NCBI RefSeq assembly: GCF_001270495.1
Contig: NZ_LGUR01000204.1
Location: 20,069 to 84,068, forward strand
Direction: 5' to 3'
DNA length: 64,000 nucleotides
DNA from: Streptomyces viridochromogenes
GTDB lineage: Bacteria > Actinomycetota > Actinomycetes > Streptomycetales > Streptomycetaceae
The number at the start of each line of letters is the position of its first letter. Position 1 is the first letter of the stretch. A model generated the notes under the pieces. That model was not told the origin of the DNA. It saw only the letters and a program-made list of their open reading frames with translations, and made no database searches. Shown here piece after piece: positions 54,500 through 63,399 of the stretch. The translations under genes and the position numbers were made by a program.

Positions 54500-55840
54500 A
54501 TGACCGTCAACGACGATGTCCTGCTTGTCCACGGCGGAACCCCGCTGGAGGGCGAGATCCGTGTCCGCGGTGCGAAGAACCTCGTACCGAAGGCCATGGT
54601 GGCTGCCCTGCTGGGCAGCGCGCCGAGTCGAATGCGCAACGTGCCGGACATCCGTGACGTGCGGGTCGTACGCGGCCTGCTCCAGTTGCACGGGGTGACC
54701 GTCCGTCCGGGTGAGGAACCGGGCGAGTTGGTGATGGACCCGTCCCACGTGGAGAGCGCGAACGTCGCTGACATCGATGCCCACGCGGGTTCCAGCCGTA
54801 TCCCGATCCTGCTGTGCGGTCCGCTGCTGCACCGCCTCGGGCACGCCTTCATCCCGGGTCTCGGCGGCTGCGACATCGGCGGCCGGCCCATCGACTTCCA
54901 CTTCGAGGTGCTGCGGCAGTTCGGCGCGACGATCGAGAAGCGGGCCGACGGGCAGTACCTGGAGGCCCCGCAGCGGCTGCGCGGCACGAAGATCCGGCTG
55001 CCGTACCCGTCCGTGGGCGCGACCGAGCAGGTCCTGCTGACGGCCGTCCTCGCCGAAGGTGTCACCGAGCTCTCGAACGCGGCCGTGGAGCCGGAGATCG
55101 AGGACCTCATCTGCGTCCTGCAGAAGATGGGCGCCATCATCGCGATGGACACCGACCGCACCATCCGCATCACCGGTGTGGACAGCCTCGGCGGGTACAC
55201 CCACCGCGCCCTCCCGGACCGCCTGGAGGCCGCCTCCTGGGCGTCCGCGGCGCTCGCGACCGAGGGCAACATCTACGTCCGTGGCGCCCAGCAGCGCTCG
55301 ATGATGACGTTCCTCAACACCTACCGGAAGGTGGGCGGCGCCTTCGAGATCGACGACGAGGGCATCCGTTTCTGGCACCCGGGCGGCCAGTTGAAGTCCA
55401 TCGCCCTCGAAACGGACGTGCACCCCGGCTTCCAGACGGACTGGCAGCAGCCGCTGGTGGTGGCCCTCACGCAGGCGACGGGCCTGTCCATCATCCACGA
55501 GACGGTCTACGAGTCCCGTCTCGGCTTCACGTCCGCCCTGAACCAGATGGGCGCGCACATCCAGCTGTACCGCGAGTGCCTCGGCGGCTCCGACTGCCGC
55601 TTCGGCCAGCGCAACTTCCTGCACTCCGCCGTCGTCTCCGGCCCCACCAAGCTCCAGGGCGCCGACCTGGTCATCCCCGACCTCCGCGGCGGCTTCTCGT
55701 ACCTCATCGCCGCCCTGGCGGCCCAGGGCACGTCCCGGGTCCACGGCATCGACCTGATCAACCGGGGCTACGAGAACTTCATGGAGAAGCTGGTGGAGCT
55801 GGGCGCCAAGGTCGAGCTGCCGGGCAAGGCACTGGGCTGA
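54500..55840 (+). CDS. murA: UDP-N-acetylglucosamine 1-carboxyvinyltransferase
   Basis: This 446-residue enzyme catalyses the first committed step of peptidoglycan synthesis, transfer of enolpyruvate from PEP to UDP-GlcNAc. The PEP-site Lys-Asn is in VRGAKNLVPKAM and the catalytic Cys in PGLGGCDIGGRPIDFHFEVL, the fosfomycin target position. Ends DLINRGYENFMEKLVELGAK. The gene is complete. A 21-bp-stem terminator follows at 55849-55894. It consumes UDP-GlcNAc, linking it to the GlcNAc uptake genes of this window only in metabolic terms. Confidence 0.95.
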   Translation: MTVNDDVLLVHGGTPLEGEIRVRGAKNLVPKAMVAALLGSAPSRMRNVPDIRDVRVVRGLLQLHGVTVRPGEEPGELVMDPSHVESANVADIDAHAGSSRIPILLCGPLLHRLGHAFIPGLGGCDIGGRPIDFHFEVLRQFGATIEKRADGQYLEAPQRLRGTKIRLPYPSVGATEQVLLTAVLAEGVTELSNAAVEPEIEDLICVLQKMGAIIAMDTDRTIRITGVDSLGGYTHRALPDRLEAASWASAALATEGNIYVRGAQQRSMMTFLNTYRKVGGAFEIDDEGIRFWHPGGQLKSIALETDVHPGFQTDWQQPLVVALTQATGLSIIHETVYESRLGFTSALNQMGAHIQLYRECLGGSDCRFGQRNFLHSAVVSGPTKLQGADLVIPDLRGGFSYLIAALAAQGTSRVHGIDLINRGYENFMEKLVELGAKVELPGKALG

Positions 55841-55848
55841 CACACGTA

Positions 55849-55894
55849 CGCCGATGGGGCGGTCACCCGGACTCGGGTGACCGCCCCATCGGCG
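55849..55894 (+). terminator. terminator of murA
   Basis: A perfect 21-bp stem (55849-55869 with 55874-55894, loop GACT) starts nine bases after the murA stop and is followed by TTGTGCT. Confidence 0.92.
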
Positions 55895-55901
55895 TTGTGC
55901 T

Positions 55902-55985
55902 GAGCGCCCCAAAGGGGCGCGGGGCTGTGCTGAACTTGCGGCTACCGCCGCGTGGGCGCGACCAGCCGTAACCGGCCCGCAGCCC
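55902..55985. repeat. dispersed intergenic repeat
   Basis: GCGCCCCAAAGGGGCGCGGG, then GCTGTGCTGAACTTGCGGC and GTGGGCGCGACCAGCCGTA. Nearly the same sequence is read as protein in the permease at 50690-50755. Confidence 0.75.
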
Positions 55986-56017
55986 ACGGCGCCAAGCCAC
56001 AACAGCGCTAGGCGCCC

Positions 56018-56299
56018 TTACTTGCCCTTGGCCGCTTCCTTCAGCTTGCTGCCCGCGGAGACCTTCACGCTGTAGCCGGCCGGGATCTGGATCGGGTCGC
56101 CGGTCTGCGGGTTGCGGGCGGTGCGAGCGGCACGGTGGGTGCGCTCGAAGGTCAGGAAGCCAGGGATGGTGACCTTCTCGTCGCCCTTGGCGACGACCTC
56201 GCCGACGGTCTCGGCGAACGCGGCCAGCACGGCGTCGGCGTCCTTGCGGGTCACCTCGGCGCGGTCGGCCAGCGCGGCCACCAGCTCACTGCGGTTCAT
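56018..56299 (-). CDS. hupA: HU-family nucleoid protein
   Basis: This 93-residue DNA-binding protein has the HU fold: SELVAALADRAEVTRKDADA helix part and the DNA-binding arm region TFERTHRAARTARNPQTGDP with IQIPAGYSVKVSAG. It is the plain HU, without the Lys/Ala-rich tail of the HupS type, so the HupA assignment fits. The ATG at 56299 has GGGAG nine bases upstream. Upstream lies a perfect 17-base palindrome (56395-56411). Confidence 0.93.
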   Translation of the reverse strand: MNRSELVAALADRAEVTRKDADAVLAAFAETVGEVVAKGDEKVTIPGFLTFERTHRAARTARNPQTGDPIQIPAGYSVKVSAGSKLKEAAKGK

Positions 56300-56394
56300 G
56301 TTGTTACTCCCGTGTTCATTTGCCTTGAGGCGTGCCACGCGGCGGGGCCGCATGTCGGGCACAGCGATGTCGATGCTGCCAGGGTCCTCGGTGA

Positions 56395-56411
56395 GACCCG
56401 GGACCCGGGTC
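56395..56411. promoter_or_regulatory. 17-base palindrome upstream of hupA
   Basis: GACCCGGG-A-CCCGGGTC is a perfect 8-1-8 inverted repeat about 95 bases before the hupA start. The 56300-56660 gap has no gene. Confidence 0.45.
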
Positions 56412-56660
56412 CGTCGTCAGACCCTCGCGCCCAGAGACGCATCCTGCCCCTACCTGCGGCGGGAAAGCCAATCCGGCGCCCGGAGGAGTCGTGAGAACAC
56501 CCTTGGGAGTCACACGAAGAGAGGGCCTGAGCTTGGCCGTCACGATAAACGGCGTGCAGAGGCCCTTGGTTCCACGACGCGCCGGTACAAGGGCTTGCCG
56601 TGGCGATCCTCACAGCCCATGCACACTTCGCGGGGCTGTGAGGCACCCATACCGGGTTGG

Positions 56661-58085
56661 CTACTCGCCCGACCCCGCGGCCGTGACGGCCTTCGCGGCC
56701 TCGCGCACCGCGCCGGCGACCGCGCCCGCGACCTTGTCGTTGAACACGCTCGGGATGATGTAGTTCGGGTTCAGCTCGTCCTCGGTCACCACATCCGCCA
56801 GTGCCTTGGCGGCCGCGAGCATCATCTCGGTGTTGACCGTGCGGGACTGCGCGTCGAGCAGACCGCGGAAGACACCCGGGAAGACCAGCACGTTGTTGAT
56901 CTGGTTCGGGAAGTCGGAGCGGCCCGTGGCCACAACTGCGGCCGTCTGACGGGCGATTGCCGGGTCGACCTCGGGGTCCGGGTTCGCGAGCGCGAACACG
57001 ATCGCGTCGTCGGCCATGGCGGCCACGTCGTCGCCGTCAAGGACGTTCGGGGCCGAGACGCCGATGAAGACGTCCGCGCCGTGCACGGCCTCCTTCAGCG
57101 TGCCGGTGAGACCCTCGGGGTTGGTGTTGTCGGCGATCCAGCGCAGCGGCGAGTCCGCGGGAGCCTCCCGCAGGTCCTCACGGCCGGCGTGCACGACGCC
57201 GTGGATGTCGGCGACGACGGCGTTCTTCACGCCCGCCGCGAGCAGCAGCTTGAGGATGGCCGTACCGGCCGCGCCGGCGCCGGACATCACCACGCGAATG
57301 CTCTCAATTGCCTTGCCGGCCACGCGAAGTGCGTTGGTCAGGGCGGCCAGCACGACGATCGCCGTGCCGTGCTGGTCGTCGTGGAAGACGGGGATGTCGA
57401 GGGCCTCGCGCAGCCGCGCCTCGATCTCGAAGCAGCGGGGCGCGGAGATGTCCTCCAGGTTGATGCCCGCGAAGCCGGGGGCGATCGCCTTGACGATCTC
57501 GACGATCGCGTCCGTGTCCTGGGTGTCCAGGCAGATCGGCCAGGCGTCGATGCCGGCGAACCGCTTGAAGAGGGCCGCCTTGCCCTCCATGACGGGCAGC
57601 GCGGCCTTCGGGCCGATGTTGCCGAGGCCCAGCACCGCCGAGCCGTCCGTCACGACCGCAACGGAGTTGCGCTTGATGGTCAGACGCCGTGCGTCCTCGG
57701 GGTTCTCGGCGATCGCCATGCAGACCCGGGCCACGCCGGGCGTGTAGATCATCGAGAGGTCGTCACGGTTGCGGATGGGGTGCTTGGACGCCATCTCGAT
57801 CTTGCCGCCGAGGTGCATCAGGAACGTACGGTCGGAGACCTTGCCGAGCGTTACGCCCTCGATGGTGCGCAGCTGTTCGACGATCTCGTCGGCGTGCGCG
57901 GTGGAGGTGGCCGCGATGGTGACGTCGATGCGGAGCTTCTCGTGCCCGGAGGCGGTGACGTCGAGGCCGGTGACCGAGCCTCCGTGGGACTCGACGGCTC
58001 CGGTGAGCTGAGAGACCGCGGTTCCGCTCGCGGGCACCTCCAGCCGGACCGTCATCGAGTAGGAGACGCTGGGCGCCGTTGCCAT
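56661..58085 (-). CDS. NAD(P)-dependent malic enzyme with N-terminal ACT domain
   Basis: This 474-residue protein has an ACT-like regulatory domain (residues 1-80, VTGLDVTASGHEKLRIDVTI) and the malic enzyme core. Landmarks are IYTPGVARVCMAIAENPEDA, the catalytic Lys in VVTDGSAVLGLGNIGPKAAL, metal ligands in FHDDQHGTAIVVLAAL, and the nucleotide site VVMSGAGAAGTAILKLLL. It converts malate to pyruvate and CO2. The ATG at 58085 fits. Upstream is a GCGAAC-N5-GTTCGC palindrome (58176-58192). Confidence 0.93.
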   Translation of the reverse strand: MATAPSVSYSMTVRLEVPASGTAVSQLTGAVESHGGSVTGLDVTASGHEKLRIDVTIAATSTAHADEIVEQLRTIEGVTLGKVSDRTFLMHLGGKIEMASKHPIRNRDDLSMIYTPGVARVCMAIAENPEDARRLTIKRNSVAVVTDGSAVLGLGNIGPKAALPVMEGKAALFKRFAGIDAWPICLDTQDTDAIVEIVKAIAPGFAGINLEDISAPRCFEIEARLREALDIPVFHDDQHGTAIVVLAALTNALRVAGKAIESIRVVMSGAGAAGTAILKLLLAAGVKNAVVADIHGVVHAGREDLREAPADSPLRWIADNTNPEGLTGTLKEAVHGADVFIGVSAPNVLDGDDVAAMADDAIVFALANPDPEVDPAIARQTAAVVATGRSDFPNQINNVLVFPGVFRGLLDAQSRTVNTEMMLAAAKALADVVTEDELNPNYIIPSVFNDKVAGAVAGAVREAAKAVTAAGSGE

Positions 58086-58175
58086 GGCCGACTTCCTCTG
58101 CTTTCACCTGTGACGCTGGGTATGCCGTCCGATCGTCGCACCTACCGCCGAGTAGGAGTTAGCCGGGCTTGAATT

Positions 58176-58192
58176 GCGAACGTATTGTTCGC
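58176..58192. promoter_or_regulatory. GCGAAC-N5-GTTCGC palindrome upstream of the malic enzyme gene
   Basis: A perfect inverted repeat lies about 90 bases before the malic enzyme ATG. It resembles the actinobacterial LexA box (CGAAC-N4-GTTCG) but has one extra central base. Confidence 0.4.
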
Positions 58193-58208
58193 CACGTCTT
58201 CTCATGAA

Positions 58209-58243
58209 AAGGGACCCACGTCACAAGGTGACGTGGGTCCCTT
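58209..58243 (-). terminator. terminator of the HelD-like gene or of a small RNA
   Basis: A perfect 16-bp stem (58209-58224 with 58228-58243, loop AAG) lies on the minus strand about 170 bases after the HelD-like stop, followed by TTTTC. Confidence 0.85.
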
Positions 58244-58414
58244 CTCTCCGTTCATGACACCGACCCGCCATGCTCGCCTCGCGGCAAGTGGTCGCTCGTA
58301 GCGACGAAGGTTGGGCCCGGGGGCTTGGATCGAGCCGGTGCCACACCCAGGCTAACAAACGGATCCCGTAAGGCCATTCCCGTACCGGTGGTTCATCCGG
58401 ATCAATCTGTCGGA
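58244..58414 (-). other. structured 170-base intergenic segment, possible small RNA or long 3' UTR
   Basis: Between the HelD-like stop and the terminator lie GTCGCT/AGCGAC (centred near 58290), CCCGGGGGC and GATCC-type inverted repeats, with no reading frame of note. It could be a 3' UTR or an independent small RNA ending at the terminator. Confidence 0.35.
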
Positions 58415-60838
58415 TCAGTCTCTGAGCAGGTCCGGCACCCCGGAAGCGTCCGGTTCGTCCCGCTCCCCCGACACCACCGTCAGCTGCTGGGTGGCCCGGG
58501 TCAGCGCGACGTACAGGACGCGCAGTCCGGCCGGCGACTCGTCCGCGATCTCCGCCGGGGAGACGACGACCGTCGCGTCGTACTCCAGCCCCTTCGCCTC
58601 CAGGCTGCCGAGCGCCACGACCCGGTCGCCGAGTCCGGCGAGCCACTTGGCCGCCTCGTCGCGCCGCTGCATGGCGACGACGACGCCGACCGTGCCGTCG
58701 ACGCGGTCGAGCAGGCGCGCGGCTTCCTCGCGGACGGTCTGTGCGAGGGAGTCCCGTACGACCGTGCCGCGTCCCTTGTCCGTTGTCACGAAACGTGGCT
58801 CGACGCCGGTGGAGCGGACGGCCGACGGCGAGGTCGAGCCCGGCATGGCCAGCGCCAGCACCTTCGCCGCCAGCTGGGCGATCTCGGCCGGGTTGCGGTA
58901 GTTCACGGTGAGCTGGAAGCGGCGGCGCGGGCGGGTGCCCAGTGCCTCGTCGCGTGCCTCGGCCGCCTCGTCGACGTCGGACCAGGACGACTGGGCCGGG
59001 TCGCCGACGACCGTCCACGTCGCGTGGCGGCCCCTGCGACCGAGCATCCGCCACTGCATCGGCGTGACGTCCTGGGCCTCGTCGACGATGACGTGCGCGT
59101 ACTCGACTCGCTCGGCCGCCAGCCGCTCGGCGCGCTCGCGCTGCGACTCCTCGCGGACCGGCATCAGCTCCTCCAGGCCGGTGAGCTGGTCGAGCGGGTC
59201 CAGTTCGCGCTTCTTCCTGGGGCGGGCCGGGGTGCCGAGGATCGCCTGGAGCTCGTCGAGCATGGCGATGTCGTGCACGGAGTACCCGTCCCGCTTGAGC
59301 GAGCGGGCGACCTTGCGCACCTCCCCCGGGTTGAGGATGCGGCGCGCCCAGCGGCCGAGGCGGCGCTCGTCGGCCATCGCCGCCAGGACGTTCCTCGGGG
59401 TCAGCTCCGGCCACCAGGCGTCGACGAAGGCGATGAAGCTGTCCTCCGTGCTGACGTCCTCGTCGAAGGAGGAGCGCAGTTCGGCGGCGAGTTCGGGGTC
59501 GGAGTGGCGGGTGGCGCCGCCCGACTGCGCCCACAGGGCGTCGAGCAGCAGCTTGCGGGCGCGCGGGCGCAGCAGGTTCACGGGGGCCGTACCGCCGAGG
59601 GTGGTCCGGCGGATACGTTCCAGCGCGTCGGCCTCCAGCTCCAGGCGGCGCCCGAAGGCGACCACGCGCAGCCGGTCGGGGGGTCCGGCGGGGGTCCGCG
59701 CTTCGGGCTCGGCGTCGTCGCCGAAGGCGAGCTGCCCCGTGCGGTCGGCCCCCGCGGCACCGACGGCGGGCCGGCCGGGCACGGCCCCGCCCGTCCGTCC
59801 CAGCTCCAGCGCGCCCCGCGCGGCCTTCCGCAGCACCTTGAGCATGCGGTACGAGCCCTTGGCGCGGGCCGTGGACGGGGAGTCGTACAGCGTGGCCTCG
59901 GCTCCGTCGACGAGTGAGCCGATCGCGCGGATGGCGACCTGGCCCTCCTCGCCGAGGGAGGGGAGGACGCCCTCGGTGTACGCCACGAGCAGCGGGGTCG
60001 GGGAGACGATCAGGATGCCGCCCGCGTACCGGCGCCGGTCCTGGTAGAGGAGGTAGGCGGCGCGGTGCAGGGCCACGGCCGTCTTCCCCGTCCCCGGACC
60101 GCCCTCGACATACGTCACGGAGGCGGCGGGGGCGCGGATGACCAGGTCCTGCTCGGCCTGGATGGAGGCCACGATGTCCCGCATGGTGTGGCTGCGGGCC
60201 TGGCCGAGGGCGGCCATGAGGGCGCCGTCGCCGATGACGGCCAGCTCGTCCCCGCCGAGGAACGCCTTGAGCTCGGGGCGCATGAGGTCGTCCTCGACGC
60301 CCAGCACGCGGCGGCCCTTGGAACGGATGACCCGGCGTCGTACGACCCGCCCCGGATCCACCGGGGTGGAGCGGTAGAACGGCGCCGCGGCCGGGGCCCG
60401 CCAGTCGATGACCAGCGGGGCGTAGTCCTGGTCGAGCACACCGATACGGCCGATGTGCAGCGTCTCGGCGATGTCGGCGGTGTTGTCCGCCCGGACCGCG
60501 CCCTCGGCGGGCTCGACGGCGGTGTACGCGCCGTCGGGTCCCTTCTTTCCGTCCTTGCCGGGCAGCAGGTCGATCCGGCCGAAGAGGAAGTCCTCGAACT
60601 CGTTGTTGAGCCGATTGAGGTGGACGCCCGCCCGGAAGACCTGCGCGTCCCGCTCGGCGAGTGCGCCGGGCGTACCGACCTGGCCGCGCTGGGCCGCGTC
60701 GTTCATGAGGAACTCCGCCTCGTGGATCTTCTCCTCGAGCCGTCGGTACACCCGGTCCAGGTGTTCCTGTTCGACGCCGATCTCCCGGTCTCTCAGGGAG
60801 TCTTCGAGCGCGGTTTCCTGTGGAGCCTGAGCGGCCAC
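58415..60838 (-). CDS. HelD-like UvrD-family ATPase acting on RNA polymerase
   Basis: This 807-residue SF1 protein has an N-terminal helical coiled region (EQEHLDRVYRRLEEKIHEAE), Walker A TYVEGGPGTGKTAVALHRAA, Walker B HVIVDEAQDVTPMQW, motif III TWTVVGDPAQSSW, motif IV FQLTVNYRNPAEIA and motif VI LRVLYVALTRATQQL. This is the layout of HelD/HelR, which pull stalled or drug-bound RNA polymerase off DNA. The GTG at 60838 has AAGGGGG upstream. I see no rifamycin-associated inverted repeat in the short upstream gap, so rifamycin induction is not supported. Confidence 0.88.
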   Translation of the reverse strand: MAAQAPQETALEDSLRDREIGVEQEHLDRVYRRLEEKIHEAEFLMNDAAQRGQVGTPGALAERDAQVFRAGVHLNRLNNEFEDFLFGRIDLLPGKDGKKGPDGAYTAVEPAEGAVRADNTADIAETLHIGRIGVLDQDYAPLVIDWRAPAAAPFYRSTPVDPGRVVRRRVIRSKGRRVLGVEDDLMRPELKAFLGGDELAVIGDGALMAALGQARSHTMRDIVASIQAEQDLVIRAPAASVTYVEGGPGTGKTAVALHRAAYLLYQDRRRYAGGILIVSPTPLLVAYTEGVLPSLGEEGQVAIRAIGSLVDGAEATLYDSPSTARAKGSYRMLKVLRKAARGALELGRTGGAVPGRPAVGAAGADRTGQLAFGDDAEPEARTPAGPPDRLRVVAFGRRLELEADALERIRRTTLGGTAPVNLLRPRARKLLLDALWAQSGGATRHSDPELAAELRSSFDEDVSTEDSFIAFVDAWWPELTPRNVLAAMADERRLGRWARRILNPGEVRKVARSLKRDGYSVHDIAMLDELQAILGTPARPRKKRELDPLDQLTGLEELMPVREESQRERAERLAAERVEYAHVIVDEAQDVTPMQWRMLGRRGRHATWTVVGDPAQSSWSDVDEAAEARDEALGTRPRRRFQLTVNYRNPAEIAQLAAKVLALAMPGSTSPSAVRSTGVEPRFVTTDKGRGTVVRDSLAQTVREEAARLLDRVDGTVGVVVAMQRRDEAAKWLAGLGDRVVALGSLEAKGLEYDATVVVSPAEIADESPAGLRVLYVALTRATQQLTVVSGERDEPDASGVPDLLRD

Positions 60839-60907
60839 CGGGCCCCCTTCTGACGTGCTGGGCAGCCGTCAACCGTACGCGAAGGAGACCCGGAATCGCT
60901 ACGGCGA

Positions 60908-61741
60908 CTACACGTCGACCTCGACGATCTTCTTTCCGTCGAAGTCCATGACCTCGACGTGATCGACGTCGTCGGGGGCCATGGAGACGCCGCCGCTGAC
61001 GTAGAGCGGGTTCCTGGCCTGCTCGGTCTTGGCGTCCGGGATGCCGTAGCCCCACTTCGGGACGGACCAGGAGGCGGCCGTCTCACGCTCGCCGTCCTTG
61101 CTGACGAAGATCAGGGAACACTTGAGCGGACCCTTGACGCCCTTGAGTTCGAGGGCCGTCTCGGTGCCCCAGAGCTTCTCCGACAGGGCGACGGTCGCGC
61201 TGACGCCGGTCGTCGAGTCGGTCCCCGAGACCTTGTTCTCGATGCCGGTGAACAGGTCCTTGGCGGGGTTGGCCGCCTGCACGGTCCGGTTCTCCTCGCT
61301 GCCACCGCCACCGTCGCCGCCGTTCGTCGCCACGGCCACGAATGGGCCGCCGACGATCAGCGCGGCCGCCGCGGCGACCATGTAGAAGCCACGCCGGCGC
61401 TTCTGGGCGCGGCGCTCGGCGACCTCGTCGACGAGCTTGTTCACCAGGCGCGGGCTGGGCTTGGCGGACAGGGAGTCACCGATCGCGGGCGTGCCGGCAC
61501 CGGGCAGGTCGGCGAGGGCCGCCAGCATCGGTTCCATTCCGGCGAGCTCGTCCAGCTGCTGGGCGCACCATTCGCAGGTCGCGAGGTGCGCTTCGAAAGC
61601 GGTTGCCTCGGCGTCGTCGAGGATCCCGAGGGCGTAGGCGCCGACGGTCTCGTGCTCGCTCGGGGCAGGATGTCCCTGCATGGGACCAGACATACCCGAA
61701 CCGCCCATCCCGAATCCCTGGTTTCCCCCGTAAACACTCAT
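60908..61741 (-). CDS. rsuA: zinc-binding anti-sigma factor of SigU
   Basis: This 277-residue membrane protein has the ZAS motif AFEAHLATCEWCAQQL (H-x3-C-x2-C) in its N-terminal cytoplasmic part, one span (FYMVAAAAALIVGGPFVAVA) and an extracytoplasmic beta-rich C-terminal domain. It should hold SigU at the membrane until an envelope signal releases it. The ATG at 61741 shares one base with the sigU stop (TGATG), so the two are translated together. The symbol follows the S. coelicolor anti-SigU protein by context. Confidence 0.9.
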   Translation of the reverse strand: MSVYGGNQGFGMGGSGMSGPMQGHPAPSEHETVGAYALGILDDAEATAFEAHLATCEWCAQQLDELAGMEPMLAALADLPGAGTPAIGDSLSAKPSPRLVNKLVDEVAERRAQKRRRGFYMVAAAAALIVGGPFVAVATNGGDGGGGSEENRTVQAANPAKDLFTGIENKVSGTDSTTGVSATVALSEKLWGTETALELKGVKGPLKCSLIFVSKDGERETAASWSVPKWGYGIPDAKTEQARNPLYVSGGVSMAPDDVDHVEVMDFDGKKIVEVDV

Positions 61742-62316
61742 CACGCCGTCACCCCCCGCTCCTCCAGAGCCAGCTTCATCGACCGCAGGGCATAGAACAC
61801 CCTGGAGCGAACGGTGCCGCTGGGTATGCCCAGCGTTTCGGCCGCCTCGTTGACCGTACGCCCCTTGAAGTACGTCTCGACCAGGACCTCCCGGTGGGCG
61901 GGGGTCAGGTCGTCGAGTGCGTCCGACAGCGTCATCAGCCACAGCGCCTTGTCGATCTCGTCCTCCGCGGGGATGACCTCCAGCGGCGACGGATCGACCT
62001 CCTGCGGCCGGGCCTGCCGACTGCGGTGGCCGTCGATGACGATGCGCCGGGCGACCGTCACCAGCCAGGGGCGTACCGATCCGGTCGCTCGATTGAGCTG
62101 TCCGGCGTTCTTCCAGGCACGGATGAGCGTCTCCTGCACGACGTCCTCTGCTCGTTGCCGATCACCGGCGACCAGTCGAAGGACATACGCGAGGAGGGGT
62201 CCGGCGTGCTCTCTGTACAGCGCACGCATCAGCTCCTCATCTGGTTCCGAGGGCTGGGACATGCGATGTCGGGCCCTCGATCCACGTTCATTGGCCACGA
62301 CGGAATCCTTGCGCAC
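61741..62316 (-). CDS. sigU: ECF sigma factor SigU
   Basis: This 191-residue extracytoplasmic-function sigma factor has region 2 (LMRALYREHAGPLLAYVLRL; DVVQETLIRAWKNAGQL) and region 4 (LSDALDDLTPAHREVLVETY; GIPSGTVRSRVFYALRSM). Of two GTG codons, that at 62316 is used because GGAGGT lies five bases upstream. The partner anti-sigma gene overlaps its stop. In S. coelicolor SigU activity disturbs secretion and aerial growth when its anti-sigma factor is lost (established); identity here is by synteny and sequence. Confidence 0.92.
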   Translation of the reverse strand: MRKDSVVANERGSRARHRMSQPSEPDEELMRALYREHAGPLLAYVLRLVAGDRQRAEDVVQETLIRAWKNAGQLNRATGSVRPWLVTVARRIVIDGHRSRQARPQEVDPSPLEVIPAEDEIDKALWLMTLSDALDDLTPAHREVLVETYFKGRTVNEAAETLGIPSGTVRSRVFYALRSMKLALEERGVTA

Positions 62317-62581
62317 GCCCACCTCCGATGTCCGGGGGTTCCCCCAGTCGGTCGCTCGACCACCCGTACGGAAACGGCCCGTTGAGTGTTCAAAGTGAGG
62401 CGACAGTTTTCTTCGGAGTGACGTGACGAGCGGGACATGGCAGCACATTCCCACCGTGCGATCTTTACATTTCCGTCACATCGGCAAGATCGAAAAGGAG
62501 CTTCCCTACGGGGGCGTAGGTAAACGGCATGTAATCGAAATCACTTCGACAGCCGTTCCACAGAAGCCGCATAACGGGCTG

Positions 62582-63178
62582 TCAGGCGCGCGCGAGAGCC
62601 GCGCGACGGCGATGCCGGGCGACCCTTTCCCGATTCCCGCAGACCTCACTGGAGCACCAGCGCCTCCTGCGCCCCCGGGACGAATCGACATAAACGATCG
62701 GGCAGTTGTCCCCCTCACACTCCCTCAGCCCGGCCCGCGCGACCGGATCGGTGAGCAGTTCCAGGACGTCCCGCGCGAGCGCGCCGAGCAGCGCGGCGCA
62801 CTCCGGCGGATGATCCAACTGCCGGACGAGGGTCCCGTCTTCACCGCGTACGGCACGGGGGGCGGGTGGCGCCGCGCGGGCGATGTCGTTGACCCGGGCG
62901 AGCGCGATGTCGTACGACGGCCAGGGCTCGGGGGCGAGTCCGCCGCGCACCAACTGTCCGATACGTCCGCGCAGTTCACGGAACCCGACGAGCCAGGCGG
63001 CGTCGGCGTGTGCCAGCGGCGTGCCCGGCGGCGCCAGACCGGCCCCGACGATCCAGGCGCGCAGCACCTCGACGGAGTCGAACCGCTCCTCGGGGTGGCT
63101 GGTCGCGAGGAGATCCAGAGAGATCCGCCCGGCGCCGAATCGCAGGTCGTACGCGCCCGTGGCCGTACCCAGTGCCAT
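62582..63178 (-). CDS. CGNR zinc-finger transcriptional regulator
   Basis: This 198-residue protein has an N-terminal ABATE-type stress domain (RISLDLLATSHPEERFDSVE) and the C-terminal CGNR zinc finger: CEGDNCPIVYVDSSRGRRRR followed by WCSSEVCGNRERVARHRRR. It is divergent from the DUF1772 gene at 63400, which it probably regulates. The ATG at 63178 fits the family. Confidence 0.9.
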   Translation of the reverse strand: MALGTATGAYDLRFGAGRISLDLLATSHPEERFDSVEVLRAWIVGAGLAPPGTPLAHADAAWLVGFRELRGRIGQLVRGGLAPEPWPSYDIALARVNDIARAAPPAPRAVRGEDGTLVRQLDHPPECAALLGALARDVLELLTDPVARAGLRECEGDNCPIVYVDSSRGRRRRWCSSEVCGNRERVARHRRRAALARA

Positions 63179-63399
63179 GTGCCTGTCACCGCCTAGGGGT
63201 CACCCCGGTCATGAGGGGTCGGTGAGATGCGGAGAGGAGAGCTGGGGAGAGGAGAGCTGGGGAACCGTTCCCTCTAACAGTGCCTGCCCACAGGCGGAGC
63301 CGGAACCCCTCGTACCGGCGGTTGGCGCTGGACGACCGCTTATGGGGCTGCGCGTGACGGCCATGTCCGGGCGGGCCGCGGGTCCGTTGACTGGAGGAC

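Noticed and set aside
58221..61055. A 944-residue open frame on the minus strand in another frame of the HelD-like gene
   Set aside because: Its composition is arginine/glycine/proline-rich with no motif; the overlapping frame at 58415-60838 has all helicase motifs.
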